A stretch of 58,946 nt of DNA from Bacillota bacterium (GCA_023417475.1 JAEZFP010000005.1:1-58946), one strand, 5' to 3'. Shown: positions 7,224 to 15,376, numbered from the stretch's first letter. The notes: generated by a model not told the origin, from the sequence alone. Made by a program: numbers and translations.

Positions 7224-7703
7224 ATGAGTTTGCGAACGTTGGTAATTATCATTGGATTTGTTTTATTGACAATGGTTTTGGGTTCGCCAAGCAATGCCGC
7301 GCCAGCGCCAATACTCGGTTCTGACCCTGCGATCGCAGAGGGAAAATCCGCAACGGCGGCAGAGACAAGCCCCATTGCCCCGCTAAGTGGTTGTTCAATT
7401 ATTTATTGCCAAAGTGACTGGGATAGTGGTGCGATCGTGAACGTTACAATTGTTAATCATGGTTTGGCGGTGATTGATGGTTGGACCTTAAATTGGAACT
7501 TCCCGGGCAATCAAAGAATCATGAGCATGTGGAATGGAACTTACATTCAAAAAGGCGCCGCCGTGACGGTAACAAACGCCTTTTATAATGGCGCGATTCC
7601 GGCGCAAGGCGCCGTATCGTTCGGATTCAGCGTTTCTTATAGCGGCGCGAATGCCCAACCGAGCTGTTTTACTATTAACGGGGCGAATTGTCCAAACGAA
7701 TAA
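7224..7703 (+). CDS. Secreted stand-alone CBM2 carbohydrate-binding protein
   Basis: A 159-residue secreted protein with a signal peptide (about residues 1-26), a short Ala/Pro/Ser-rich stretch and one CBM2-type module (about 57-158). The module has paired cysteines near each end and the conserved DGWTLNWNFPGNQRI strand, WNGTY, and SFGFSVSYSG. CBM2 modules bind cellulose or xylan through exposed tryptophans and are usually attached to a glycoside hydrolase; here no catalytic domain is present. It starts 39 bases after the GH62 gene with its own AAGAAGG site and is probably co-transcribed. It could act as a polysaccharide-targeting or disrupting protein. No frameshift was seen that would make it a remnant. 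Confidence 0.85.
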   Translation: MSLRTLVIIIGFVLLTMVLGSPSNAAPAPILGSDPAIAEGKSATAAETSPIAPLSGCSIIYCQSDWDSGAIVNVTIVNHGLAVIDGWTLNWNFPGNQRIMSMWNGTYIQKGAAVTVTNAFYNGAIPAQGAVSFGFSVSYSGANAQPSCFTINGANCPNE

Positions 7704-7722
7704 GAGTTTACGGCATTTTGTC

Positions 7723-7751
7723 TTTACAAACGGATATTGAGTCGCTATAAT
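7723..7751 (+). promoter_or_regulatory. Promoter of the thiamine operon
   Basis: TTTACA (7723-7728), a 17-base spacer and a perfect TATAAT (7746-7751) lie about 20 bases before the TPP aptamer, in the position expected for transcription of a riboswitch leader. Confidence 0.7.
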
Positions 7752-7771
7752 AAAGACATAATTGCATAGTT

Positions 7772-7860
7772 GTTGCTAGGGGAGCCGGAAGGCTGAGAAA
7801 GAGTTTTGAGACTCTTGACCCTCTGAACCTGATGTGGTTAGTACCACCGTAGGGAAGCGA
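7772..7860 (+). ncRNA. TPP (thi-box) riboswitch
   Basis: The leader contains the conserved thi-box elements in order: GGGGAGCC, GGCTGAGA, then a variable stem (GAGTTTTGAGACTC), GACCCTCTGAACCTGATGTGGTTAGTACCACCGTAGGGAA. These are given as separate conserved blocks, the longest lying at 7818-7857. This is the thiamine pyrophosphate aptamer, placed directly upstream of thiG. Binding of TPP would favour the terminator that follows and shut off the operon. Confidence 0.95.
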
Positions 7861-7918
7861 ATTACAAATTATATTTGTAATACTTAAGGCTTATCCGTGC
7901 GGATAAGCCTTTTTTATT
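7861..7918 (+). terminator. Riboswitch expression platform: AT-rich hairpin and intrinsic terminator
   Basis: Two hairpins follow the aptamer. ATTACAAA/TTTGTAAT occupies 7861-7881. A GC-richer hairpin with an 11-bp stem (AAGGCTTATCC/GGATAAGCCTT) covers 7886-7911 and leads into a T run. The second is a Rho-independent terminator between riboswitch and thiG, consistent with transcriptional attenuation by TPP. Confidence 0.85.
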
Positions 7919-7951
7919 TCTTTGCCAAAAAACGTAAAGGGAGTTGGAACA

Positions 7952-8722
7952 ATGAACGATGAGTTGCTAATTGGCGGAAAAGCCATTACCAGCAGACTGT
8001 TTGTTGGCACCGGGAAATTTCCCGCCAACCGGATGATTCCCGATGTAATCAAGGCCGCCGCCGCGCAAGTGGTCACCGTAGCGGTCCGCCGGGTCGATTT
8101 TGATGCGCCGGATGAAAACATGCTCAATTACATACCCAAGGAATGCGTCTTGATGCCGAATACTTCCGGAGCCCGCAACGCCGCCGAGGCGGTGCGGATC
8201 GCCAGATTAGCCAAAGCGGCCGGTTGCGGCGACTGGATCAAGATTGAAGTGGTTTCCGACAACAAATACCTGCTTCCCGATAACCTGGAAACGGTGAAAG
8301 CCACTGAAATATTGGCCAAGGAGGGATTCATGGTCTTCCCGTACATGAACCCGGACTTAATGGACGCCAAACGGCTCCGGGACGCCGGCGCGGCGGCGGT
8401 AATGCCGCTGGGCGCTCCGATCGGAACCAACAAGGGTTTGAAAACCCGGGAACTGATTAAGATTTTAATTGACGAAATCAAATTGCCGATCATTGTCGAC
8501 GCCGGTCTCGGGAAACCGTCCGAAGCCGCCGAAGCCATGGAGCTGGGAGCGGCGGCCGTGTTGGTGAACACCGCCATTGCCACTGCCGGCGATCCGGTCA
8601 TGATGGCGGCGGCGTTTGGCGCCGCCGTGACAGCGGGACGGCTGGCCTACCGTTCCGGAGCGGGAGCGGTGAAGGAGTTCGCCGCAGCCTCATCGCCGCT
8701 GACCGGATTTTTAAACTGTTGA
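7952..8722 (+). CDS. thiG: Thiazole synthase ThiG
   Basis: A 256-residue (beta/alpha)8 enzyme that forms the thiazole phosphate ring of thiamine from deoxyxylulose phosphate, dehydroglycine and ThiS-thiocarboxylate. Family features include the N-terminal LLIGGKAITSRLFVGTGKF, VVTVAVRR, MLPNTSGARNAAEAVRIARL-type segment (here LMPNTSGARNAAEAVR), and PIIVDAGLGKPSEAAEAMELG near residue 190. The ATG at 7952 lies just beyond the terminator with AAAGGGAG about 9 bases upstream; an in-frame TTG at 7922 falls next to the terminator and was not chosen. First gene of the thi operon, with thiH 14 bases downstream. Confidence 0.95.
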   Translation: MNDELLIGGKAITSRLFVGTGKFPANRMIPDVIKAAAAQVVTVAVRRVDFDAPDENMLNYIPKECVLMPNTSGARNAAEAVRIARLAKAAGCGDWIKIEVVSDNKYLLPDNLETVKATEILAKEGFMVFPYMNPDLMDAKRLRDAGAAAVMPLGAPIGTNKGLKTRELIKILIDEIKLPIIVDAGLGKPSEAAEAMELGAAAVLVNTAIATAGDPVMMAAAFGAAVTAGRLAYRSGAGAVKEFAAASSPLTGFLNC

Positions 8723-8736
8723 AAGAAGGAAACACA

Positions 8737-9858
8737 ATGAGTTTCTATGAACGGTATCAAGAATATCGAACCTTTGATTTTGAGAAGTTCTTCGCCAAGC
8801 TTACCGACGATCGGATCGTCAGGATCCTCCACCAGGAACGACTCGGCGAGCTGGATTATCTGGCGCTTTTATCGGATACCGCCGCCAAACACCTGGAAAC
8901 GATGGCGCTTAAAGCCAAGCGGCTGACCTTACAGCATTTCGGCAAAGTGATCTTTTTATTTACCCCGCTGTATTTGGCGAACATTTGCACCAATCACTGC
9001 GTTTATTGCAGCTTTAATCTTACCAACACTATCACCCGGAAGAAACTGACCCTCACCGAAGTCGCGGCGGAAGCGGAAGCCATCGCCCGGACCGGTTTGA
9101 AACAAATCCTGATTCTGACCGGCGAATCCCGGCAAGCGAGTCCGGTTTCCTATATCAAAGAATGTGTGGAACTGCTGACAAAATATTTTAAAACCGTCGC
9201 GATCGAAATTTATCCGCTGGACGTCGCCGAATACGCGGAACTTGTCGCAGCCGGAGTGGACGGTTTTACGATGTTTCAAGAAGTCTACGACGAGGAGCGT
9301 TACGCGTTGGTGCATCCGGGCGGTCCGAAACGCAATTACCGTTACCGGCTTGACGCGCCGGAACGGGCTTGTCAGGCCGCCATGCGCAATGTCGGCATCG
9401 GCGCGCTGCTGGGGTTGGCCGATTGGCGCCGGGAAGCGTTCCTGACCGGTTTGCACGCCGACTACCTGCAAAACAATTATGCGGAGGTGGAGCTAAGCGT
9501 CTCGCTGCCGCGCATCCGGCCGAATGTCGGCAACTTCCAACCCCAATGTGATGTGAGCGACCGCAACCTGGTCCAAATCATGCTGGCCTTACGGCTGTTT
9601 ATGCCGCGCGCGGGGATCACCGTCTCCACCCGGGAACGGCCCGCATTGCGCGACAATCTAATCGGGCTGGGCGTTACCAGGATGTCGGCGGGTTCGGCCA
9701 CCGAAGTCGGCGGGTATGCGCTGCAACAAAAAAGCGAAGGGCAGTTTGACATCTCCGATCCGCGTTCGGTGGCCGAAGTCCGGGAGATGATCGAACGCAA
9801 AGGCTATCAACCGGTCTTTAAAGATTGGGAAGCATTTAACCAGACGGAGGAATCGTGA
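8737..9858 (+). CDS. thiH: Dehydroglycine synthase ThiH (radical SAM)
   Basis: A 373-residue radical-SAM enzyme that cleaves tyrosine to p-cresol and dehydroglycine, the glycine imine used by ThiG. The [4Fe-4S] motif CTNHCVYC (Cx3Cx2C) lies near residues 86-93 and is followed by the SFNLTN segment typical of ThiH. The presence of ThiH rather than the oxygen-dependent ThiO fits an anaerobe. Length is normal for the family. GAAAGAAGG precedes the ATG at 8737; the earlier in-frame ATG at 8719 overlaps the thiG stop without a ribosome site. Confidence 0.95.
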   Translation: MSFYERYQEYRTFDFEKFFAKLTDDRIVRILHQERLGELDYLALLSDTAAKHLETMALKAKRLTLQHFGKVIFLFTPLYLANICTNHCVYCSFNLTNTITRKKLTLTEVAAEAEAIARTGLKQILILTGESRQASPVSYIKECVELLTKYFKTVAIEIYPLDVAEYAELVAAGVDGFTMFQEVYDEERYALVHPGGPKRNYRYRLDAPERACQAAMRNVGIGALLGLADWRREAFLTGLHADYLQNNYAEVELSVSLPRIRPNVGNFQPQCDVSDRNLVQIMLALRLFMPRAGITVSTRERPALRDNLIGLGVTRMSAGSATEVGGYALQQKSEGQFDISDPRSVAEVREMIERKGYQPVFKDWEAFNQTEES

Positions 9859-10904
9859 TGGACGGTATTTTGCGAACGATCGACGCCAATCTTAACCGGG
9901 CCGCGGAAGGAACCCGGGTTTTAGAAGACTTGGCCCGGTACGGTTACGACAATCAGCCGATCGCCGCGAAACTAAAAAAGCTCAGGCACGACATTCGGAA
10001 AACGCTCGCGGAGTATTCACCGCAATGCCTGGCGGAGCGGGACGCCGCAAACGATGTCGGATTGGCAATTTCCAAGCAACTGACGATTGACGGGAAAACG
10101 TCCCTGACCGAGCTGGCGACCGCCAACTTTAAACGGTTGCAGGAAGCGTTGCGGGTGATTGAGGAGAACCTCAAATTACGCGGGGAACCCGAACGGTCAA
10201 AGCTTTATGAGCAATACCGGTTTGCCGCCTATGATCTGGAAAAAGAATTTTGCGGCGAATTTGGCGTTCAATCAAAACGGCGGCGTCTGGATACGGACTT
10301 GTATTGTCTGACCGCCGCGGAACATTCCGGGGGTCGCGGCAATCTTGAGGTGGTCCGGCAGCTGATTGATTCGGGAATTAAAATCATTCAATACCGCGAA
10401 AAAGACAAACAGCAGCGCGAAAAGTATGAAGAGTGCCTGAAAATCCGGGAGCTGACCGCAGCGGCGGGCGTCACCTTCATTGTGAACGACGACATCGCTA
10501 TCGCTTTACTGGTAAAAGCGGACGGAGTGCACATCGGACAAGACGATTTGCCCGTTGCCAAAGTCCGGGAACTGGTCGGCGCGCAAATGATCATCGGCGT
10601 ATCGACCCACTCGCCCGCGCAGGCGCAGGCGGCGGTGGCCAACGGCGCCGACTATATCGGAGTTGGCCCGATTTATCAAACCTTTACCAAAAAAGATGTC
10701 TGCGATCCGGTCGGACTGACTTACCTGGAATGGGTCGCGAACCATATCGACCTTCCGTTTGTGGCCATCGGCGGCATTAAAGCCCATAACATTCGGACCG
10801 TGAAGGCCCACGGAGCGCAATGTATCGCGCTGGTAACGGAGATCGTCGGCGCGGCGGACATCCCTTGGCAAATCCAAGCTTTACGCGCGGAACTGAACAA
10901 ATAG
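9858..10904 (+). CDS. thiE: ThiD2-ThiE fusion: HMP-phosphate kinase domain and thiamine-phosphate synthase
   Basis: A 348-residue bifunctional protein. Residues about 1-130 are a ThiD2-type domain (DANLNRAAEGTRVLEDLARYGYDN, then AISKQL and NFKRLQEALRVIEENLK). This family is described as a hydroxymethylpyrimidine-phosphate kinase unrelated to ThiD. Residues about 145-348 are ThiE, with IIQYREKDK, FIVNDDIAIAL, DGVHIGQDDLP, GVSTHS and YIGVGPIYQTFTKKD, and couples the pyrimidine and thiazole moieties. The fusion fits the absence of a separate thiD in this operon. The ATG at 9858 overlaps the thiH stop by one base, with GGAGG 7 bases upstream. Confidence 0.92.
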   Translation: MDGILRTIDANLNRAAEGTRVLEDLARYGYDNQPIAAKLKKLRHDIRKTLAEYSPQCLAERDAANDVGLAISKQLTIDGKTSLTELATANFKRLQEALRVIEENLKLRGEPERSKLYEQYRFAAYDLEKEFCGEFGVQSKRRRLDTDLYCLTAAEHSGGRGNLEVVRQLIDSGIKIIQYREKDKQQREKYEECLKIRELTAAAGVTFIVNDDIAIALLVKADGVHIGQDDLPVAKVRELVGAQMIIGVSTHSPAQAQAAVANGADYIGVGPIYQTFTKKDVCDPVGLTYLEWVANHIDLPFVAIGGIKAHNIRTVKAHGAQCIALVTEIVGAADIPWQIQALRAELNK

Positions 10905-10928
10905 ATCAATGAGATGGAGGCGTTTTTG

Positions 10929-12230
10929 ATGGAATATTCAACCCAAATGGCTGCCGCCAGAAAAGGCATTGTTACCCCGGCGATGGAGGTCGTGGCCGCT
11001 AAAGAGCAGAAAACTCCCATAGAGATTAGAGACCTGGTTGCCACCGGGAAAGTCGTGATCCCGGCCAATCAAAACCACCGCCGGCTCGATCCGGAAGGCG
11101 TCGGTCTGGGCCTCAAAACCAAAATCAATGTCAATTTGGGAATTTCCAAGGATTGCTGTAATTTTGATCTGGAGATGACCAAGGTCCAAAAAGCAATCGA
11201 GTTGGGGGCGGACGCCATCATGGATCTGAGCTCCTACGGGAAGACCCGGGAATTCCGGCAAAAGCTGATCGGCGTTTCCCCGGCGATGATCGGGACCGTG
11301 CCCATCTATGATGCGGTCGGCTTTTATGATAAGGAACTGGCGACCATCAACGCCGCCGAGTTTTTGCAGGTTGTTGAAAAACATGCCCAAGACGGCGTCG
11401 ACTTTATGACCATTCACGCCGGAATCAATCGCGCCACCGCCGAACGGTTTAAGAAAAATCCCCGTTTAACCAATATTGTCTCCCGGGGCGGGTCGCTCAT
11501 TTTTGCCTGGATGGAACTGACCGGACAGGAAAATCCCTTTTATGAATACTACGATCAGTTGCTGGAGATTTTCCGCAAATATGACGTGACCATCAGCCTG
11601 GGGGACGCCTGCCGGCCGGGGAGCATCCATGACGCCACCGACGCGGCGCAGATTGAAGAATTGATCGTGTTGGGCGAGTTGACGCAAAGAGCCTGGGCCC
11701 ACGATGTGCAGGTAATCATTGAAGGTCCGGGGCATATGGCGATCAACGAAATCGCCGCCAACATGGTCCTGGAGAAACGGCTGTGCCATAACGCGCCGTT
11801 TTACGTGCTGGGGCCGATTGTTACCGATGTCGCGCCCGGTTACGACCATATTACCAGCGCGATCGGGGGCGCCATCGCCGCCGCGAACGGCGCGGACTTT
11901 TTGTGTTATGTAACACCGGCGGAGCATTTACGGCTCCCCACCCTTGATGATATGAAAGAGGGGATTGTCGCGGCAAAAATCGCGGCGCACGCGGCGGACA
12001 TCGCCAAAGGGGTTCCGGGAGCCAGAGCCTGGGACGACCGGATGAGCGAGGCGCGTAAAAACCTGGATTGGGCCAGTATGTTTGCGCTGGCGCTCGAACC
12101 GGAAAAACCGCAAAAATTCCGGGAAGAGTCAAAACCCGAAGCGGAAGACAGTTGCACTATGTGTGGCAAGATGTGCGCGGTCCGGAATATGAACAAGGTC
12201 TTAAAGGGCGAAACGATCAGTATTTTATGA
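10929..12230 (+). CDS. thiC: Phosphomethylpyrimidine synthase ThiC
   Basis: A 433-residue radical-SAM-superfamily enzyme converting aminoimidazole ribotide to hydroxymethylpyrimidine phosphate. It has the characteristic LGISKDCCNFDLEMTKV region, GADAIMDLSSYGKT, a GDACRPGSIHDATD metal/substrate site, IEGPGHMAINEI, and the C-terminal cluster motif CTMCGKMCA (Cx2Cx4C). It lacks the long N-terminal extension of proteobacterial and plant ThiC, as is usual for clostridia. GGAGG lies 8 bases before the ATG at 10929; the upstream in-frame start near 10914 overlaps that site. Fourth gene of the operon. Confidence 0.95.
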   Translation: MEYSTQMAAARKGIVTPAMEVVAAKEQKTPIEIRDLVATGKVVIPANQNHRRLDPEGVGLGLKTKINVNLGISKDCCNFDLEMTKVQKAIELGADAIMDLSSYGKTREFRQKLIGVSPAMIGTVPIYDAVGFYDKELATINAAEFLQVVEKHAQDGVDFMTIHAGINRATAERFKKNPRLTNIVSRGGSLIFAWMELTGQENPFYEYYDQLLEIFRKYDVTISLGDACRPGSIHDATDAAQIEELIVLGELTQRAWAHDVQVIIEGPGHMAINEIAANMVLEKRLCHNAPFYVLGPIVTDVAPGYDHITSAIGGAIAAANGADFLCYVTPAEHLRLPTLDDMKEGIVAAKIAAHAADIAKGVPGARAWDDRMSEARKNLDWASMFALALEPEKPQKFREESKPEAEDSCTMCGKMCAVRNMNKVLKGETISIL

Positions 12231-12263
12231 GAGGGCTTCAACCCGGGGAAAGGAGGCGGGCAT

Positions 12264-12467
12264 TTGAAAATTAACGTAAATGGCGCTGAAGTTACACTGG
12301 ATAATCATTCAACCACGATCCTGGCGTTACTCCAAAATAAAGGCGTCAACCCCGATCAGGTGGTCGTCGAATATAACGATGAAATTCCCGACCGCGAAAC
12401 TTGGGGAACGATTCGCTTAGCCGAAGGGGATCGGCTCGAGATTGTGAAGTTTATGGGCGGGGGTTGA
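12264..12467 (+). CDS. thiS: Sulfur carrier protein ThiS
   Basis: A 67-residue ubiquitin-fold protein ending in Met-Gly-Gly-Gly. The C-terminal Gly-Gly is adenylated by ThiF and converted to a thiocarboxylate that donates sulfur to the thiazole ring. The segment VVVEYNDEIPDRETWGTIRLAEGD is typical of ThiS. Translation begins with TTG at 12264, which has a perfect AAAGGAGG six bases upstream. The stop overlaps the start of thiF by one base, indicating translational coupling of carrier and activating enzyme. Confidence 0.93.
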   Translation: MKINVNGAEVTLDNHSTTILALLQNKGVNPDQVVVEYNDEIPDRETWGTIRLAEGDRLEIVKFMGGG

Positions 12468-13279
12468 TGTCATTGTTTGATCAAACGCAAGTTCAACGTT
12501 ATTCGCGCCAGATCATCCTGCCGGAAATCGGATATGAGGGTCAACAAAAGTTAGCCGCTGCCAAAGTGCTGGTGATCGGCGCCGGAGGGCTGGGGTCGCC
12601 GGCCCTTTATTATCTCGCGGCGGCGGGAATCGGCGCCTTGGGGGTGGCTGATTTTGACGTGGTGGGCATCTCCAACTTGCAACGGCAGATTCTGCATTTT
12701 ACCGACGACGTGGGGCGGAAGAAGGTTGATTCCGCCGCCGCCAAATTGCAAAAATTGAACCCCGCCGTGAACCTGATCAAACACCCGGACCGGATTACCA
12801 TTGATAATATCGAGGAGATCGTCAGTCAATATGATCTGGTGATTGACGCGGTCGATAATTTTCCGGCCCGCTATTTGATCAGCGATTGCTGTTACTTCAT
12901 GAACAAGCCGCTGATCGAAGGGGCGGTGTTGGGATTTGAAGGGATCCTGATGACGATCATCCCCGGCAAGTCGTCCTGTTATCGCTGCCTGTACCCAACG
13001 CCGCCGCCCGACGGTACGATCCCGACTTGCGGCGATTCGGGGATCCTCGGCATGGTAACCGGGGTCATCGGATCGTTGCAGGCGCTGGAGGCGGCCAAGG
13101 TGATTTTGGACCTCGGCCAAACCCTCTCGGGACGATTGCTCACCTTCAACGGCCTTGACCTGAATTTCCGGGAAATCGACTGGAAAAGGAAAAAAAGCTG
13201 TCCGTTATGCGGCGAAAACCCCCAAATCCACGAATTGGTAACATATGAATTACAATGCAAGCTGAAAGTGATCGAGTGA
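12467..13279 (+). CDS. thiF: ThiF-type adenylyltransferase (E1-like)
   Basis: A 270-residue ThiF/MoeB-family enzyme that adenylates the ThiS C-terminus. It shows the RYSRQIILPEIGYEGQQKL start, the nucleotide-binding VLVIGAGGLGSPALYYLAAAG segment, VGISNLQRQILH, the DAVDNFPARYL strand, and metal-binding Cys pairs (CYRCLYP near residue 172 and CPLCG near 246). Sequence alone cannot separate ThiF from MoeB, but the overlap with thiS and position in the operon settle the role. It ends one base before the convergent deformylase gene; no terminator was recognised between them. Confidence 0.9.
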   Translation: MSLFDQTQVQRYSRQIILPEIGYEGQQKLAAAKVLVIGAGGLGSPALYYLAAAGIGALGVADFDVVGISNLQRQILHFTDDVGRKKVDSAAAKLQKLNPAVNLIKHPDRITIDNIEEIVSQYDLVIDAVDNFPARYLISDCCYFMNKPLIEGAVLGFEGILMTIIPGKSSCYRCLYPTPPPDGTIPTCGDSGILGMVTGVIGSLQALEAAKVILDLGQTLSGRLLTFNGLDLNFREIDWKRKKSCPLCGENPQIHELVTYELQCKLKVIE

Positions 13280-13828
13280 TCAATTCAATTGGCGGCTTGC
13301 AGAATCCTGATTGGCACCGGAAACTTGCATTGCGTGCGGTAAGGCGGCTTTATCCTTGATAAAAAAGGACCGCAGATCGATCGCCCGCATGGTAGCCAGG
13401 ATTCCGTCGAGATGATCATATTCGTGCTGCAATAGTTCTGACAGGTCTCCTTCCAGGTCAAGGGAACATTCATTCCAGTCGCGGTCCCGATAGCGGATCT
13501 TACAGCGGCGGTATCTTTGCACCTTGACAAGAAGATTGGGAAAGGACATGCAGTCATCCATCACCGTCATTAATTCGTCGTCCCCGAATTCCAACGACGG
13601 ATTGATGAACACCACCGGGTGATCGATGTACATGTAAATCAGCCGCTTTTGGATCCCGATTTGCGGAGCGGCAATGGCCCGGCCCACGTGGTATTTTACT
13701 TTAAAATCGCTTAAGGTATCGTGCAAGTCGGCGATTACCGGCAACAGCTCCGCTAGTTCCGCTTGGTTGACCGGTTGGCTCACTTCATACAACTGGGGAT
13801 TACCCAACAGTAATATCTCTTGTTTCAT
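13280..13828 (-). CDS. def: Peptide deformylase family protein (atypical motifs)
   Basis: A 182-residue protein of the deformylase fold. The zinc-binding HEYDHLDG motif (HExxH, about residues 134-138) is intact and the metal-binding cysteine lies in DDCMSFPN. Two motifs deviate: canonical EGCLS is DDCMS, and the canonical GxGxAAxQ is GRAIAAPQ. Deformylases remove the formyl group from nascent N-terminal methionine. The deviations suggest a second, divergent copy or a related hydrolase rather than the main housekeeping enzyme, but no other def gene is visible here for comparison. AAGAGGTGAAG precedes the ATG. Confidence 0.75.
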   Translation of the reverse strand: MKQEILLLGNPQLYEVSQPVNQAELAELLPVIADLHDTLSDFKVKYHVGRAIAAPQIGIQKRLIYMYIDHPVVFINPSLEFGDDELMTVMDDCMSFPNLLVKVQRYRRCKIRYRDRDWNECSLDLEGDLSELLQHEYDHLDGILATMRAIDLRSFFIKDKAALPHAMQVSGANQDSASRQLN

Positions 13829-13950
13829 ACGTCTTCACCTCTTTAGGCAATTGTATCATTGGTGATGTACGTATGCAATGACGCGGTGGTGCGCTTTTAC
13901 GCTATTGTAACACTCGGATCGATCCGCTAACGGCTTCCGAAATTTTTTGC

Positions 13951-14009
13951 TTGACGTTATCAAGGAACCAAGCGTACAATATCATTAAATGCATAACGTG
14001 TATATACAC
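13951..14009 (+). promoter_or_regulatory. Promoter and operator of the MarR-family gene
   Basis: TTGACG (13951-13956), an 18-base spacer and TACAAT (13975-13980) form the promoter. A perfect 12-bp palindrome GTGTATATACAC occupies 13998-14009, near or just past the expected transcription start, a position suited to repression. The same palindrome recurs after the gene. Confidence 0.75.
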
Positions 14010-14044
14010 ATTATAGTAAATAAACGAATGATTGAGGTTACGGC

Positions 14045-14488
14045 GTGAAACCCATTACAAAAGTTTACCCCAAAGTCCCCAGTCCGTGCGCTTGTATGAA
14101 CTTGCGGCGGGCGTCGCGGGCGGTTACGCAATTTTACGATGACATATTACAACCCAGCGGGATTACAGTCGCCCAGCTGTCTTTATTAAAACAGGTCAAA
14201 CTATCCGAAACGCCTACCATCAGTGAATTGGCCAAACAAAACCGCATCGACCGCACGACGCTCAATCGCAATCTAAAACCGTTGGTGGATGCCGGTTTAA
14301 TCACTGTCAACCCGGGTAAAGATCCGCGGACGAAGCTTGTCAGGTTAACTGAACCGGGCGACGCGGCGTTGACTCAAGGGTGGAGCTTATGGGGCGAAGC
14401 GCAGGAAGTGATCCAAGACTATCTGGGTGAAGCGAATCTGGCAATCCTGGTGAACCTGCTGTCAAAATTGGAAGCGTTGGCTCCGTAA
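14045..14488 (+). CDS. MarR-family transcriptional regulator
   Basis: A 147-residue winged-helix repressor. The recognition region TISELAKQNRIDRTTLNRNLKPLVDAGLI and the wing KDPRTKLVRLTEPGDAAL are typical of MarR. Two cysteines near residues 14-16 (CAC) could make it redox or metal responsive; this is inference. The GTG at 14045 is preceded by TGAGG. Matching palindromes lie in its own promoter and just before the next gene, so it probably represses both itself and the Fe-S protein gene. Confidence 0.85.
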   Translation: MKPITKVYPKVPSPCACMNLRRASRAVTQFYDDILQPSGITVAQLSLLKQVKLSETPTISELAKQNRIDRTTLNRNLKPLVDAGLITVNPGKDPRTKLVRLTEPGDAALTQGWSLWGEAQEVIQDYLGEANLAILVNLLSKLEALAP

Positions 14489-14524
14489 TCCCCAGTTCTT
14501 TACAAAGCGGAGCGTAAGGTGATG

Positions 14525-14538
14525 AGTGTATATACACT
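14525..14538 (+). promoter_or_regulatory. Second MarR-type operator, upstream of the Fe-S protein gene
   Basis: AGTGTATATACACT is a perfect 14-bp palindrome sharing its 12-bp core exactly with the site at 13998-14009. It lies in the 126-base gap between the MarR gene and the ferredoxin-domain gene. Confidence 0.75.
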
Positions 14539-14614
14539 AAGGAGGCAGTCGCCTGGAGCTCCCACGGAAAGCGATTTTAGGTTGAAAAGCTGATCAATGA
14601 GGAGGATAATGATA

Positions 14615-15376
14615 ATGAAAGAAACGATCCGAAAGTACATTCTGGATTTAGGCGTGGATGATGTGGGATTTGCGAAGGTTGAGGACTATCAAAACCCGAA
14701 ATCCGATCCGGTCTCACACTTTTTACCGGGGGCGAAAACCATCATCGCGCTGGTCTTTCAGGAACTTGATACTTGTGAAAGTCCCAGTACCACCATTGCC
14801 ATGAACGGTCGTCTGGACATGAATTATTTTCAACGGTCCTGCAGTTATCAAATTAATCGCTTTCTGAAACGGGAATTTCAGGCGAAAGTGGTGGATATGC
14901 CATATGCGTCCCCGACGGAGCAACGGAAAGACCGGATGGGGATCGCCGATTTTTCGCAGCGTCACGCGGCGGTGGCTGCCGGACTTGGCACGTTGGGACG
15001 GCATAATTTGGTGATTCACCCCCGCTTTGGAACCCGAATCGGTTTAACGGCGCTGATTACCAATTTGGAAATCAAACCGGACCCGAAGATCGCAGCGGAT
15101 TTATGCATCCATTGTAATTTGTGCGTCAAAAATTGTCCGGGGAAGGCGCTGGACGAACCGGGGAAAACCGATGTCGGGAAATGCATTGCCCACTCACAAC
15201 CCTACGGTTTGCGGGCCAATATCGGTTTTTGGCAGCAATTCGCCGACAGCACGCCGGAAGCGCAAAAACTGATGTTTGCCGACGAAAAATATTGGCGGAT
15301 CCAACAGGCGCATTCCATCGGCATGCAATACTACTGCTTCAATTGTCTGAAGTCTTGCCCGGTGGGAGTACGTTAG
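14615..15376 (+). CDS. QueG-like 4Fe-4S protein
   Basis: A 253-residue protein resembling the iron-sulfur half of epoxyqueuosine-reductase-type enzymes. It has a GTLGRHNLVIHPRFGTRIGL segment (about residues 133-152) and a ferredoxin cluster CIHCNLCVKNCP (about 168-179). Further cysteines (Cys in GKCIAHSQ and the terminal CFNCLKSCP) could bind a second cluster. It ends right after that last motif. Epoxyqueuosine reductase itself is longer and cobalamin dependent; this protein is likely a relative of unknown substrate. The ATG at 14615 has GGAGG 9 bases upstream; ATGs at 14597 and 14609 are at poor distances. The shared palindrome suggests control by the upstream MarR protein. Confidence 0.7.
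   Translation: MKETIRKYILDLGVDDVGFAKVEDYQNPKSDPVSHFLPGAKTIIALVFQELDTCESPSTTIAMNGRLDMNYFQRSCSYQINRFLKREFQAKVVDMPYASPTEQRKDRMGIADFSQRHAAVAAGLGTLGRHNLVIHPRFGTRIGLTALITNLEIKPDPKIAADLCIHCNLCVKNCPGKALDEPGKTDVGKCIAHSQPYGLRANIGFWQQFADSTPEAQKLMFADEKYWRIQQAHSIGMQYYCFNCLKSCPVGVR

Noticed and set aside
14522..14596. 23-codon frame starting at an ATG over the second MarR-type operator
   Set aside because: It has an acceptable AAGGTG site but overlaps the operator palindrome and shows no recognisable product; coding could not be supported.
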